From positions 29,616,501-29,680,500 of the forward strand of contig CM066988.1 of NCBI GenBank assembly GCA_033977485.1: 64,000 nucleotides of DNA, read 5' to 3'. The position numbers were made by a program, and so were the translations under genes. Positions 1 to 11,846 of this stretch are shown in pieces. Under the pieces are notes generated by a model that saw nothing but the letters and a program-made list of their open reading frames with translations, was not told where the DNA came from and ran no database searches. This stretch comes from Hydrangea macrophylla (lineage: Eukaryota > Streptophyta > Magnoliopsida > Cornales > Hydrangeaceae). Position 1 is the first letter of the stretch. Each line of letters opens with the position of its first letter.

Positions 1-2189
1 CAAAAATAATCCCATGGACATGTCATGATCTTAAGGCTTCTAAAGAGTTGTTTTAAACAAACTCTGTTATTCTGGAAGTTTGGTATCACTTGACAAAGGA
101 ATACAAAACATAATAGAAGTTCATGAATCATGTTAATCAAGTTAATCTAAGCTTTTGATCTCTCATCCATTTATCCTAGATGATTCTAAACCAAGTTTTA
201 TTCATCAATTGTTGTTGAGTGATCAAGGTATGACCATTTTGTATACATAATTATGATTGTATTTAAACTTAGAAAATTCCAGAATAGTTGTATCAACTTC
301 AAACGCTTAGAAAATGATCTTAACTCGATCGTATGCTCACGATTTTACATCGACATTTAGATACATGAGTTAGGAATCATCCCCAAAAAGGGGAATATTG
401 AGAACTATTATCGATTTTCTGAAATTCAAGCACAAAGAGACTATGTTCAAATCTGTCAACCGATTTCTCAACAATTTCTAAAATAGCATATAGATCCTAA
501 AAGTTCTCAAAACGGATCGAATAAAAGCTAATTCATCAAAGTTTACCTAGAAAATTTAAAATCCATCAAACTATGGGTTTTGGTGGACCAAATCTTATGG
601 ACAATACCAATCTATTTTGCTGAATTTTATCTAATTCATTTTAAAATGTGACGAAAACAGCTTAGGTGATGATTGAAGCTTATTAGGGAGATCAAACTCA
701 TAGATCAACTTAATTATCATGATTCCCAATCAATTTAGCCCTGCAATTCTATGAAGAACTTTGGATCATAGATCAAAGGGACTTACAAATATCCTATTGG
801 AGATGAAATTCAATAGGAATTCTAGGTAATAGGAATAATCAAGAGATTGGTATGAATATAGGAATCATCCTTTTCATAGATCATGCTTCCAAACCATCGT
901 AGAATTCAAAATAGGTACATATATATAATCATGTATGCATGGATCAAAACTAAAATATAAATAAAATCAAAGTTGAAAATCAATCTCTAATTAAGAATTA
1001 CCAATAAAACCAAAAGAGACTTGGATTTAGCTATGTGAGTGTGTGAAGAGCAAGAGAGGAAGAAGATGAGTGTTCTAACAAAGAAAATAAAACTAAACTA
1101 GACCCAAGTCTCATAGATCTATATACAAAAGTAGGAATTAGAGATGAATTGGATGTTTGCCTCTTGGAGGATTCTCAATTATGCAATCAAAGTTGATTTG
1201 AAGGATCTTTTTCTTCAAGTGTTCTTTAAGCTCTTCAAACACTCATTCAGGGAAGTTGAGGGAAGCAATTGATTTCTAATTCATCTAATCTAATTATCTT
1301 GAGATTAGTTTAGGAAAGTTTTAATCTTAATTCACTTCATCTCTCTAGAAATTTCTCTTGAATTCTAAGTATATTCTTATATCTTGCAAGTAGATGAACT
1401 AGTACTCTAGTATATTCTAAGATCACTCAAGATGATCTCGTATGAGATGCATGAGATCTATAGATAGAGTTTTGAAAATGTAACTGGCCATTTCGGTGCC
1501 TAAACACAGTTTCTAAACAATTTCCTCGCAGTGAGAGGCTTCTAGAAGTGTCTGGAACTCAAAAAGCTCAATAGAGGGGCAACTTGTAGGTGGCAGCTTA
1601 GGTGGGACCCTCCACCCCCTTTTTGGAACATGCCACCTATTTTTCTCCACCCTCTAGTTGCCTACAAGCCCTGTTTAAAATATTAGGTTCACTGCTTTTC
1701 TAGATTTTTATAAAAATGCATTTTGGTGTCTGAAATCGTCCGTTTACGTACCGTTGGAAAACTGTCAAGCTGAATTTTAGTATAAAAATATTCTAGGTGT
1801 TTAAATGATAATTGAAGCTCAATTGAAGTTTGGAAGTCCTCTGGAACTTTTGTTGTCTTTTTGAAATCAAATGACTTCTTTTCCAAAATTACTTTTAAAT
1901 GTGCATTGATTTTGAACTTTTCTTTGAAATTGAATCTTTGGATACCTACGCATTTAGAACACTTCATGTTCATATAACCCTAAGTGAATATGAATTATGA
2001 GAGACGATTTTGACAAAATCGGGATTCATGCATGGAAAGGGCTTTTCTGAGCTTAAAGTCACTTTTCGATATTCAATCTTTCGATTGTGTGGAATCCAGT
2101 ACCTTCCACAGGGTACTTTTCATCATTGAATCCTCCGAGACGTTATCTACCCTAAATCCTATCAGTGTGGTCAAAATTGGGTGTCTACA
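1..2189 (-). mobile_element. Partial LTR of Tat/Ogre-like element F (runs off left edge)
   Basis: On the minus strand an LTR begins at 2189 with TGTAGACACCCAATTTTG, close to the start of the C-family LTRs (TGTAGACACCCCATTTTG), directly after a polypurine tract. No CA-type end followed by a PBS is found before position 1, so the LTR is cut by the window edge. It contains no convincing gene. On the minus strand a dyad-rich U3 segment (1574-1668) is followed by TATA-like sequence near 1462-1452 and again near 1131-1120, and then a CT-rich stretch typical of a plant 5' leader. The LTR start is clear; that the whole 1-1500 stretch is LTR is inference. Confidence 0.6.
1574..1668. repeat. Nested inverted repeats in U3 of F
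   Basis: CTTGTAGGTGGCA (1583-1595) pairs with TGCCACCTA (1631-1639) and with TGCCTACAAG (1659-1668). An inner GGTGG/CCACC pair lies between them. It occupies the same U3 position as the CpG palindrome arrays of the other LTR families in the window. Confidence 0.6.
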
Positions 2190-2203
2190 GTTTGCCCCTT
2201 TTT
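2190..2203 (-). promoter_or_regulatory. Polypurine tract of F
   Basis: The minus strand reads AAAAAGGGGCAAAC immediately before the LTR start TGTAGAC. This is the plus-strand DNA priming site of the element. The GGGGCAAAC core recurs in hairpins deeper in the 3' region of the same family. Confidence 0.8.
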
Positions 2204-2880
2204 GGCAGAGCTTGTTGTGAACAACATGAACTGCAAGTGAGTGCCAAAGCTATAAGGCACCCAATAACCATGCTGAGAGGTTTTAGGAAAAACAAAAATC
2301 TACAAAAATCAATAAATTCAAAATCTGAGAAAATTACGAAAGTAAGAATGCAATGCTATGCTGGGTAGAGGTTGCTAAATCTAAACTGCTGCTGGTCGTG
2401 CTCCGCTGGAGCTTCCTACGTATCCTTTCTAGAAATCAGAATAAGGCATAGTTCAAGCGCACAAGGAGACAAAGAACACAAAAACAATAACACGGATGAA
2501 ATGCTCATATCCTAGGATGCTGATGCAGTATGAAACATTAATGTATAAGTACCAGAGGAATCATCCTCAAGGGTTCCCTAGATGCAAAATCTAATACAGG
2601 GGATGCAATGTCTCATTTTCAGTCTAATATGTTTAAAGAGAAACATGCTATCTGTATCTTGGATGATTCTCGGAGTCTTGTCAAAGTCTTTCTTCTGAGT
2701 TTGAGGCTTGTAGGTGTCATCTATATCTCGTATGACTGCTGAAGTAGCAGAATATCTTGGATAAATTCTAAATCATGTCCAACAACTTCGGATAAAAAGT
2801 TTCTTTAAGCTTGGACGATCTCTGAAATAAAACCCGGATGACTGATGAAGTGTCCTAACCCCTGGATGGTTACTGATGTT

Positions 2881-3290
2881 GAGTCCTTCTGCTGGGGATG
2901 ATTTGCAAACATAGAGTCCTTCTGCTGGGGATGATTTACTGACATGGAGTCCTTCTGTCGGGGACTATATGCTCATGTAGAGTCCTTCTATTGGGGACGA
3001 TTTGCTGATGTAGAGTCCTTTTGCTAGGGACTATTGCTGTTGTAGAGTCCTTTTACAGAGGACGATTATTGATGTAGAGTCCTTTTGCTGGGGACAAATC
3101 TTCTGAAGCAGGTCCTTCTGTTAGAGATAAATCTTCTGTTCTTCTGATACAGGTCCTTCTTCAGGGGTAAGTCTTTTGAAATAGTTCTGGAGGCAAATCC
3201 TCTAAAACAGGTCTCTCTGCCAGAGATAAATCTTCTATTCTTCTAAAATAGGTCCTTCTGCTAGGGATAAATCTTCTGTTCTAATGCACG
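2881..3290 (-). repeat. Tandem array, about 33-bp unit
   Basis: The unit is roughly GAGTCCTTCTGCTGGGGAYG followed by ATTTGCTGATGTA. The first six units are 32-33 bp long. Later units are degenerate (GGTCCTTCTG...AAATCTTCTG). It lies in the 3' non-coding region of F. Confidence 0.85.
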
Positions 3291-3870
3291 AGTTTTGAGA
3301 GATACATGGATTTTGAGAGATATCTTACTTCTGGAGACAACCCCAGTACACGATTTTGAGATATACTCGATGCTGAGAGATACCCTATATCTGGAGGCAA
3401 TTTTGATTCATAAATTATAAGAGATACACTTCATCTAGAGGCAATCCTGATACACAATGCTTAGAGATACCCTTCATCTGGAGGCAATTCTGATAGATAC
3501 CCTATATTTGGAGGTAGTATTGATAGATACCCTATATCTGGAGGTAGTTCTGATACTCGATGCTGAAAGATACCCTATATCTGGAGGCAATTCTGATACA
3601 CGTATTTCTGAGATATGCCCTTCATCTAGAGGCAATCCTGATACACGATATTGAGAGATACCCTATATCTAGAGGCAATATGAATTCTGATACCCAAATT
3701 CTGAGAAATACCATTTTTTAGAGGTAATTCTGATACAAGATTCACAAATTCTGATAGATACCCTTCATCTAGAGGCAATACTGATGCTGAGAGAAACCCT
3801 AATCCTAGAGGTAACCCTGATATATGATGTTGAGAAATACCCTTTTTGCTGTGGACAACATGAATTCTGA
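3290..3870 (-). repeat. Tandem array, about 40-45-bp unit
   Basis: The repeated unit contains GAGATACCCTATATCTGGAG followed by GCAATTCTGATACACGAT, with variable spacing. About a dozen degenerate copies are visible. Short open frames here only reflect the repeat. Confidence 0.8.
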
Positions 3871-5696
3871 AAGTTCTCTGCTGAGGAGATTCTATGATTC
3901 TAAGAGCTGTACGGGTTATGATTTCATGAATCTGCTATAGTACACCTTTCTTCTGGAGGTTACTCTAACAGTATCTAAAAGTTCTCTAGTTGGGGAGAAA
4001 TCTGAGGTAGAAGGCTCATATTCTGGAGGCCCTGCTGATTCAATCTGAGACTCATATCAATGCTTCGACTAGCTCAAACATTCTTGCAATATATTGGGCT
4101 TATTCTGGCCCTTTCTGAACATCTTGATTCTCGGCTTTTGAAGATTCTGTATTCTGATTCATCTTCTGTAAATCCATTTTGGATGTAATTCTAGAGTGAC
4201 AGTAGACCCAAATGTCCATTTTCTAAGACAATACATAATCAACCTAAATCTACAAGAGTTCACTGCAAATCATCAACTCATAGCCATTTTCATGCTGTGG
4301 TGCCCTTGATTCTTTGTGTCTGGGGACTTTTCTTCAACTCTGAATGGTTTTTAACCAAGATTCAAATTCTTCACGGGTCTTTTAGACCAATTCCAATAAG
4401 TTTCAAGCATTCTTAAGGCTTACATATCAAGATCGGACCTATCTAGGGTTAAAATAAGAGTGGAGTCAAGTTGCAGAGAACAAAGCTAACTTTCAAAGGC
4501 ACAGAGAATGTTGTTGAAGCATATGTCAAATGCAGAGCATGATTAGCAGGGTTTGATCCAACTTTCTTGACAAGGCAGGCCTTCTTGGCAATTCATATAT
4601 CTAGATTCCAATCTTAAAGCAAAACTCAATCCTTTGAAGTTTGGGCTTTTTGGCTGTTCAAGTCTCCTGATGGCTCAAGTCTTCTGGCAACTTTTTGAGT
4701 GATCTTAAATCAACTTCCGCTTCTTGCAAGCGCTTTATCCATTTCAACTCTAATCATCTTGACTAATGAGTTTAAATCACTATTCATTCGGTCCTTGCTC
4801 AAAGGTTTATTCCAAGCTGCTAAAACCTTACTTTCTTGTCAAAATTTTCAAAATCGATAGATTTCTACTGCTTTTTGCTAATCAAATTCAAATTTATTAA
4901 GATCAATCTAAATGATTTCCCTAAGTTTCAAGTGCTTCCAAGGCTCACAAGTCAAGAGATAACCATCCCGGGGTCATACCAAAAGTTCCAGGGGGTTTAA
5001 TATGCAAAGAACAATTTCATCAATTATGATCAATGTTATGACAGGCAAGTGCATAACGATTCTGGCAAAAACTCTGATAGCTTCTTGTCTTTTTCAGGGC
5101 TGCATGCTGATTTGGATTCAAACAATAGCTTAATTCTTTGTTCAACTCTACTCATTCAATTCTGACTTCCATTAATCGCTCGATTCTGATGTTTTTCCAC
5201 TTAATGCTTCATTCTGATCATAATTGATGTAATAACAGTGTTTGAAACTTCTACTCATATTCACCTTTGGATGCTCTTAGAGTTTTACAATTTTTAGATC
5301 ACTTTGGACCCACACGCTCGAGATCATGATAAACTAGACAATGACAGACTAGACCACGATAGACTAGACTATGACAGAGGTTGATAGACATTGACACCAG
5401 AAGATGGCACTTTTGATAGGAGTTTGGAGGAAAAGACTCAATTTTCCATGACATAATGCACATTTGTCATGTTTGACGTATCTCTTTGATTTTCAAGTAC
5501 ACTTCTCATCTTAGTGTAATAATACTCAGCTGATAAAGTAATGCATTGAAAATACTCCATATAGATCTCAATAAATCCTTTGCTTTCTCTGAAATATGCT
5601 TCGAATTAGTGCCTTAGCTTATAGAATAAGAGACATTTCATTTCAAATGTTTTCAAAGATATGCTTGACGGCTCAGGATTTGCTTATAATGTGGAA

Positions 5697-5814
5697 GGGG
5701 GCATAGGCAAACGATGTTTGCCGCTAGTTGATGGTGATAAATGGAAGTTTGGGCAAACGTAGTTTGCGTAGCAGTGATATCTTGAGGCTCTTGGGCAAAC
5801 TTGAAAGTTTGCCC
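5697..5814. repeat. PPT-like hairpins (three) in F
   Basis: GGCAAAC-GAT-GTTTGCC (5706-5722), GCAAAC-GTA-GTTTGC (5753-5767) and GGGCAAAC-TTGAAA-GTTTGCCC (5793-5814) are perfect inverted repeats with different loops. The arms share the core of the polypurine tract at 2190-2203. Confidence 0.85.
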
Positions 5815-6251
5815 CTAGTTTGCAAGGTTCAAGGACCAAGAGCCAGGAAAGCTTGCCTACTTATTCCCAAGCAGGAATTAGGTCCAAAGTAGTTTGGCCG
5901 AGGTCTTGAAAGAAAGCATTTAAAATATGGCTTGAGTGTTTCAGCAGGAGTAGTGACCGAACCGATTAGGTTGCCTATGTATCCCCAAGTGGGAATCAGG
6001 TCAAGCGTAGTTCCTTGAATGTTGGAGGTTTTGAAAGAGCAAGGATACAAGAATTGGGGGCTTTTCAAGCCATGTTGATCGGAAGAGAACAAATCCTAAT
6101 TATACGCCTTAATTCACATTTGTTAGCCAATTTTATCCTATTTTTGTATAATTTTACTTCGTTTTCCACTTTATGTCAGGTTTTAGAAGAAAGTAAGGAT
6201 TCTAGGTTAAATGGGGTGAAAAAGCAAGAAGAAAGAAGCTGAAAAAGTCAC

Positions 6252-6324
6252 TTCGCGCGACATTCCCGCCAATCGCTCGCACGACCTCCCATTTACACGC
6301 TCGCGGGGTCGGCTCACGCGATCC
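6252..6324 (+). promoter_or_regulatory. CpG palindrome array in U3 of A
   Basis: Degenerate copies of CTCGCGCGA/TCGCTCGCACGA occur about 140 bp upstream of the TATA box. The A copy is more decayed than the D copies. Confidence 0.7.
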
Positions 6325-6462
6325 ATACAGAAAATGTAAAATGCGTATTTTTAAGTGCTGAAGACCCCTGTGTGGACGAAATTGCCTAACTACGTCCATA
6401 AAGCAATTTACAGCAGTTTTAGTCAGATTAGGTTTAGAAAAACCTTCCTAATCTCTCTAAAA

Positions 6463-6472
6463 CTATATATAT
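6463..6472 (+). promoter_or_regulatory. TATA box of A LTR
   Basis: CTATATATAT lies in an otherwise ordinary AT context, aligned with CTATATATA at 37512 and 44506 in the two D LTRs. Confidence 0.7.
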
Positions 6473-6622
6473 CTCATTCTAAATCAATTAAGGGGTTACA
6501 CATTCATTCATACATCAACTTTGAAGGCAAGAGGAGGAGAAGATCTAGCTTGAAGGTCTCTAATGGCAACCATCAACTCAACCTTCATGCTTTCATCAAC
6601 CATGTGCAACTAAACTCCTATT

Positions 6623-6645
6623 CTAGGGTTTCATTGAAACCCTAG
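6623..6645. repeat. 23-nt palindrome in transcribed LTR of A
   Basis: CTAGGGTTTCA-T-TGAAACCCTAG is a perfect inverted repeat with one central base. It contains the telo-box AAACCCTA. The same palindrome is in both D LTRs with a different centre. Confidence 0.85.
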
Positions 6646-7387
6646 CTATGTAAAGGGGGAATTCTATGCTTTCTTATTTTAGGATTTAATGTATTGGATA
6701 GCAATTGTATGTTGGTGGATTATTTATATATAATCAAGAGTATTTTAGATCTATTCTTGTCTTAGATTTTTCCTTATGCTTATTGAATGCAATATTCTTT
6801 GATTTCTGTGATTGATAAGAATATTTACATACAATAGTGCTTATGTGATTGTGATGTTTACATCTTTTATAATTCATGCCTAGGAAAGATGAGTTATGCT
6901 ATACCCTAGTTATAGGTAGATAATTCATGTGAACAGAAGATGGGTTATGCTTAGATTAAACAAGCAATATTCTCTTGTTGATACTATTGGGTTTGTAGCT
7001 ACGATAGATCGTGACTATCCGAACATAGAACTTAAAATAAGAAGTATAGACCCCCGATGCATAGTTAGTGGTAGATTTGCAATCCTAGATCTCATCCATT
7101 CATACTTAAAACAATCTTAAATTTTGCACATTAGTTTACTTAGATTTGATCTCAATATTTTATTTCCATAATTTATAGTTCAATTTCATTTAATTTCATA
7201 GTTTAATTAATAGTAGAATTTAAACCAATCAATCAAACTTCCGTTTTCAAATAACTAAATAGATTTAGGTTTTCTAAATTAAAGGACAAAAATATACAAT
7301 CTCTATGGGTTCGACCTTTACTTTCACACTATAAATCTTAAGAAAGTAAAGCATACTTTGTATCTTGATTTTGACAAGATCAATTTT

Positions 7388-7405
7388 TGGCACCGTTGCT
7401 GGGGA
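7388..7405 (+). promoter_or_regulatory. Primer binding site of A
   Basis: TGGCACCGTTGCTGGGGA lies a few bases after the LTR end and is a two-mismatch form of the Athila-type PBS TGGCGCCGTTGCCGGGGA, usually assigned to tRNA-Asp. The assignment to that tRNA is from family knowledge. Confidence 0.85.
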
Positions 7406-8127
7406 TTGAAATATTTTTGCCGTTAATTTTTAGAATCTTAATTTAATTAGTTAAGTACATATTAGTTTAGAATTTACTTTCTTTATTTCTAGTTAATTTT
7501 TGAGTCGCTAAAATTATCCGTGTTTTGCAGTTTACAAGTCATCAAATTCTAGCAAGTTCGAGTGGAGCAGCTGTGCAAGTCAACGGAGCTTACGCGGACC
7601 TGAAAAAAATAAACAAATTGCAATCACTTTAAAAAAAAAAAAAAACATGTAAACCGCTTTGCTTTAAATTTCGCATCAACTCACTGTAAGTCAGGGCGCT
7701 GAGACGCAATTACTTACATTAGGTTAGGTGTGGAGTGAGCACTGCATTAGCTAGGAAACCCGGGGCGCTAGGCTTTGATGTGAATCACTGCATAAGGATA
7801 ATTTCATGCATCATAGTAGTACTGTGTACTTGCATGCTTAATTATTAGCGTAGTTTATTTTTCCTATTTGAGTCAGTCTTTTTAGTAACGTTAGTCTTTA
7901 GTTTATGTATGGTACCCATTCAAGTAAACCTAAATTAAATCCGCTTAATCTTGAACTTGAATGCACCCACCCTTAGAGTCCTTAGGTCTTCAGCACAAGC
8001 TTCTAGAGCTCGGTTGGTGCTAGACGACGAATCCACACCTGAACCGTCATCTTTGTTTGAGTCAAAAATTTGAAGTACTCTTAACCATCTAAGGAAAACT
8101 AAAACGATAAAAATCGAACATATTCCA
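7406..8127 (+). other. Untranslated leader of A
   Basis: No gene is seen. The stretch from 7682 (ACTGTAAGTCAGGGCGCTG) to about 7840 (CATCATAGTAGTACTGTG) is strongly conserved with the D leader at 38691-38845, more so than the flanking sequence. This suggests a packaging or other cis-acting signal. Confidence 0.7.
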
Positions 8128-9641
8128 ATGGCTGATTTTGGACATAACAGGAATAACTAAAATAATCATAATAATGGAGATAACCTCAACATACCTCCAC
8201 CACCACCCTTAAAGGATTACTTTACTCCTACCAATTATACGCCACCGTCGTGCATAGAATTACCGGAAGTGACTGCAGCCCACTTTGAAATCAAATCGTC
8301 GACTATTGCTCTCCTTTCGTCGTTTCACAGTCGCGTTAAGGAAGATCCTTACAACCATTTAGGCGAATTTCAAGGTATCTGTGCTACTTTAAAAATTCAA
8401 AACTTAATAGATGATGAGTTGAAATTGCGTCTTTTCCCATTTTCACTTAAAGACAAAGCGAAGTATTGGCTCCAATCTTTAGAGCCAAATTCTATAAGAA
8501 CATAGGATGAACTGCATACTGCTTTCCTACAGAATTTTTTTCCCATCACCCGAACGAACCAAATTAGAAAATCTATAACTAATTTCATAATGCAAGATGG
8601 AGAAACTCTTTATGATATGTGGGAACAGTTTAAGGAACTCTTACGTTATTGCCCTCATCATCAGATACCTAAATGGCAACTTGTACAAGTTTTTTACAAG
8701 GGACTAATTCCGGCTGTTCGTACCATGGTCGATGCTATTTGTGCAGGGACGTTCCTGCACAAGTGTGCCGATGAAGCTTGGAAGATATTCGAAACATTAA
8801 GCTAAAATTCAATGCACCAAGCTGTATCTGTACGCCCTGATGGACACCTCCCACCCCAACCAAAAAGAGAGGCTAAAGTTAAATCAAGCCATTCATATGA
8901 AATTCAAGAATTAAATAGAAAAATGGACCAACTTATGATGATGAGCCACATGCAAGGCCCACCTCCTCTTGCCAAAATTTGTCAGTTATGCTCGGATACG
9001 TCTCATCCTACATTGGCATGTCCATCTGCGTCACAGTTTTCAGAATTTATAGAATAAGACATTAATGTTGTTCAACAATTCCAAAGACCCAATTATAACC
9101 CCGCAGGTTATAAACCGGACGTAATATGGGAACCTCACCTAAATCTCTCATGGAAATCTAATAGTGAAGGTCCTTATTCAAAACTGCGACGACGAATTTC
9201 TCAAATGCGTATAAGCCTCCTTCTAATCAATAACAACAACTTCCCTTTCGGGCTAATCCTCATAGGGATAAAACTTTCGAAGAGAGCGTGTTGGCATCGT
9301 TGAAAAAATTAGAGGCCCAATCGCAATCACAGTCTCAACTTGTTAACTCCCACACGCAATCGATAGCTAAGCTTGAATCCCAAATGGGATAACCAGCTAA
9401 TACATTAAATCGACGTAATGAGGGAAAGTTACCAAGTCAACCGGTCCAAAACCCTAAAGGGCAATATGAGGTAAGTACGACAAGTGACCAAGTAAATGCG
9501 GTGTCGACCAGAGCGACTGAACGTCCTGAGGAGATCATACCTCCTCCCGAGCCTTGAAAAGATAAAAGTAAAGAAATCAGTAAGGAACAAGATGGAGATA
9601 CTAATAAAGTTACGAAGGACCCTGCTCCTTCGATACCTAAT
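8128..9641 (+). pseudogene. gag: Athila-type gag, broken
   Basis: The start ATGGCTGATTTTGG at 8128 matches the ATG of D gag at 39090, but the frame stops ten codons later. The capsid region is read at about 8269-8805, with HLGEFQGICATLKIQN, LRLFPFSLKDKAKYWL and WEQFKELLRYCPHH, all typical Athila capsid motifs. A zinc-knuckle-like CQLC...H...C lies near 8980-9030. Stops interrupt the frame near 8504, 8804 and 9055, and the region 9060-9640 is further frameshifted although its Gln-rich linker is still recognisable. In a live element gag would form the virus-like particle in the cytoplasm. Here no particle protein can be made. Confidence 0.88.
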
Positions 9642-10565
9642 ATGTCTAAAACAACAAACCCATCAAATTATATACCTAGGATGCCGTTCCCTCCAAGCAT
9701 AGATGGCCCATCTCACTTATCGAATAAGGGAACACGTTCGGAAGATATCTTAGAGACGTTTAAAGAGATAAAGATTAACATTCCATTACTCGATGCTATA
9801 AAGCAAATGCCTCCGTACGCTAAATTTCTAAAAGACTTATGCACCCAAAAGAGGAAATCTAGAAATCATTTATCTAAGAAAGTATTTCTAACAGAAAAGG
9901 TTAGCTCTATGTTCCACTACAACACTCTAAAATACAAGGATCCGGGTACTCCAACTATCGCTTGTCACATCGGTGACAAATACATCCATCGGGCTCTACT
10001 TTATTTAGGGGCGAGTGTGAATCTATTACCTTATTCGGTATACGAACATTTGGGCTTAGGAGAATTAAAATCGACCGATGCTACCTTATAATTAGCAGAT
10101 AGGTCAATTAAAGTTCCACATGGGGTAGTACAAGACATTTTGGTAAAAGTTGATAGATGCTATTAACCGGTTGATTTCATCGTACTAGACAAACCAGCTC
10201 TAGATGCTAGCAAATATGTCCTGATAATCCTAGGACGACCGTTCCTAGCCATGACAAATTCTATTATTAACTGTAGGACTGGAGTAATGGATATAACTTT
10301 TGGTAATATGACCATTCGTTTGAATGTATTAAATGCATCTAATCAACCATATAGAGATGACGAGGAGGCAGACTGTTATGCAATAGACCTAATTGATGAA
10401 TTAGTCGAAGAGGCAGTGCCTTTTATATTGACCAAAGAAGCCTTGGAAGCATGTCTATCTCATTTCAATTTTAATGATTTCAATATTGATACTAATATCG
10501 AAGATTTGAATAATTTATTGGAATCGGTAAATTCGACTGTGTACTTCCATGGACACCTAAAATAA
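9642..10565 (+). pseudogene. pro: Athila-type aspartic protease region, broken
   Basis: The segment opens with the conserved gag-pro linker (NYIPRMPFPPSIDGPSHLSN and INIPLLDAIKQMPPYAKFLK), then the retropepsin-like fold around ALLYLGASVNLLP. The catalytic Asp expected before LGAS (present as DLGAS in D) is Tyr here. Stops occur at 10089-10091 and about 10165. The later part, around 10251-10565, still matches D (NCRTGVM...FGNM). The role would have been cutting the Gag-Pol polyprotein; the active-site change and the stops rule out function. Confidence 0.87.
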
Positions 10566-11846
10566 AGGCCCTACCACCTCTTGCGCATAAACTAACATTA
10601 CCATCCATCGAGTGTCCCCTCATACTTGAACTTAAACCGTTACCCGATTCTCCGAAATACGCATTCCTGGGACCTAATACTACACTTCCAGTTATAATTG
10701 CATCTTTGACTATAATTCAAGAATTAAAACTGGTACAGGTCCTAAGTAATCATAAGAAAGCGATTGGATGGATGGTCGCCGATTTAAAAGGAATTGATCC
10801 TTTAGTTTGCATGCATAGAATAAATTTAGAAAGAAAACGCTAAACCATCTAGAGAAAATCAATGACGTCTCAACCCTAACATGAAAGAGGTGGTTATGAA
10901 AGAAGTCATTAAACTCTTAGATGCAGGTATCATTTATCCAATCTCCGATAGTAATTGGGTCAGCCCCACGCAGTTTGTCCCAAAGAAATTGGGCATTATG
11001 GTAGTGCCTAACAAAAAAGGAGTTCTTATACCCACTCGTCAAACTACTGGTTGGCGAGTATGCATTGATTATAGAAAATGTAATACCATGACTCGTAAAG
11101 ACCACTTTCCCCTTCCATTCATTGATCAAATCCTAGAATGTCTGTCTGGTCAAAGTTACTATTATTTCCTAGATGGATACTCTGGTTTTAACCAGGTGCC
11201 CGTCTATCCCGATGACCAAGAAAAGACAACGTTCACATGTCCCTTTGGTACTTTTGCTTATCGTCGTATGCCATTTGGTTTGTGCAATGCACCGGCCACC
11301 TTTCAACGGTGTAGGATGGCAATTTTCTCAGACATGGTCAAAAAATTTCTAGAAGTATTTATAGATGATTTCTCTATTTTTGGGCCTACGTTTGATGAAT
11401 GTCTCCAAAACCTTACAAAAGTCCTCGCACGTTGCGAGGAAGCGAATTTGGTTTTGAGTTGGGAGAAGAGCCATTTTATGGTTCAGGAGAGAATAGTCTT
11501 GGGTCACGTTGTATCCAAGCGTGGTATAGAGGTCGATAAAGCAAAAATTGAGTTAATTGACAAACTTCCACTGCCATCGTCCATCCGTCAAATCTGTTCA
11601 TTTTTAGGGCATGCCGGATTTTACAGAAGATTTATCAACGATTTAGTAAAATTTCACGTCCCTTGTGCAATCTGCTCGCCAAGGACGTCCCCTTTGTCTT
11701 TGATAATGAATATTTAAAGGCTTTTGAAACATTAAGATCCCTACTTTCCACGACTCCGATAATCCAATCCCCCGTTTGGTCATTACCGTTTGAACTAATG
11801 TGTGATGCATCCGATTATGCCGTTGAAGCCGTCCTAGGACAAAAAA
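10566..11846 (+). pseudogene. pol: Reverse transcriptase and start of RNase H, broken
   Basis: A short linker (LPPLAHKLTLPSIECPLILE, LVQVLSNHKKAIGWMV) leads into the RT, which is open from 10881 to 11717. RT motifs appear in order: TGWRVCIDYRKCN, FLDGYSGFNQVPV, FGLCNAPATFQR and the catalytic FIDDFSIFG (the YxDD box of other RTs), then LGHVVSKRGIEVD and SFLGHAGFYRRF. A frameshift near 11650-11665 moves the connection into another frame (CNLLAKDVPFVFDN, FELMCDASDYAVEAVLGQ). The reading continues after the B insertion at 22861, in RNase H. No single frame spans gag to integrase. Confidence 0.92.
11842..11846. repeat. Left TSD of B array (AAAAA)
   Basis: AAAAA here and at 22861-22865. Removing 11847-22865 restores the RNase H frame of A across LGQK-INKIPH. 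Confidence 0.8.

Larger units (their letters stand above)
2204..6075 (-). mobile_element. 3' non-coding region of Tat/Ogre-like element F
   Basis: No gene is seen. Read on the minus strand, 6075 to 4300 matches E at about 60411-61640 almost block for block: the ATGGCTTGAAAAGCCC start, two GACCTGATTCC...TAGGCA motifs (5854-5890, 5971-6005), the GGGCAAAC hairpins (5697-5814), and the segment ending in GGTTGATTATG. Further on (3870 to 2880) lie tandem arrays. Tat and Ogre elements are known for long 3' regions with tandem repeats. F is interrupted at 6075 by element A; its gag side is not present in the window. Confidence 0.75.
6076..7382 (+). mobile_element. 5' LTR of Athila-like element A
   Basis: It begins TGATCGGAAGAGAACAAATC, as the D LTRs do at 37119 and 44126, and ends GACAAGATCA just before the PBS. 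The length is 1307 bp. U3 holds a CpG-rich palindrome array (6252-6324); a TATA box CTATATATAT follows at about 6463-6472; a 23-nt palindrome lies at 6623-6645; the U5 end carries GGGTTCGACCTTTACTTTC, which is shared with D. Confidence 0.9.
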
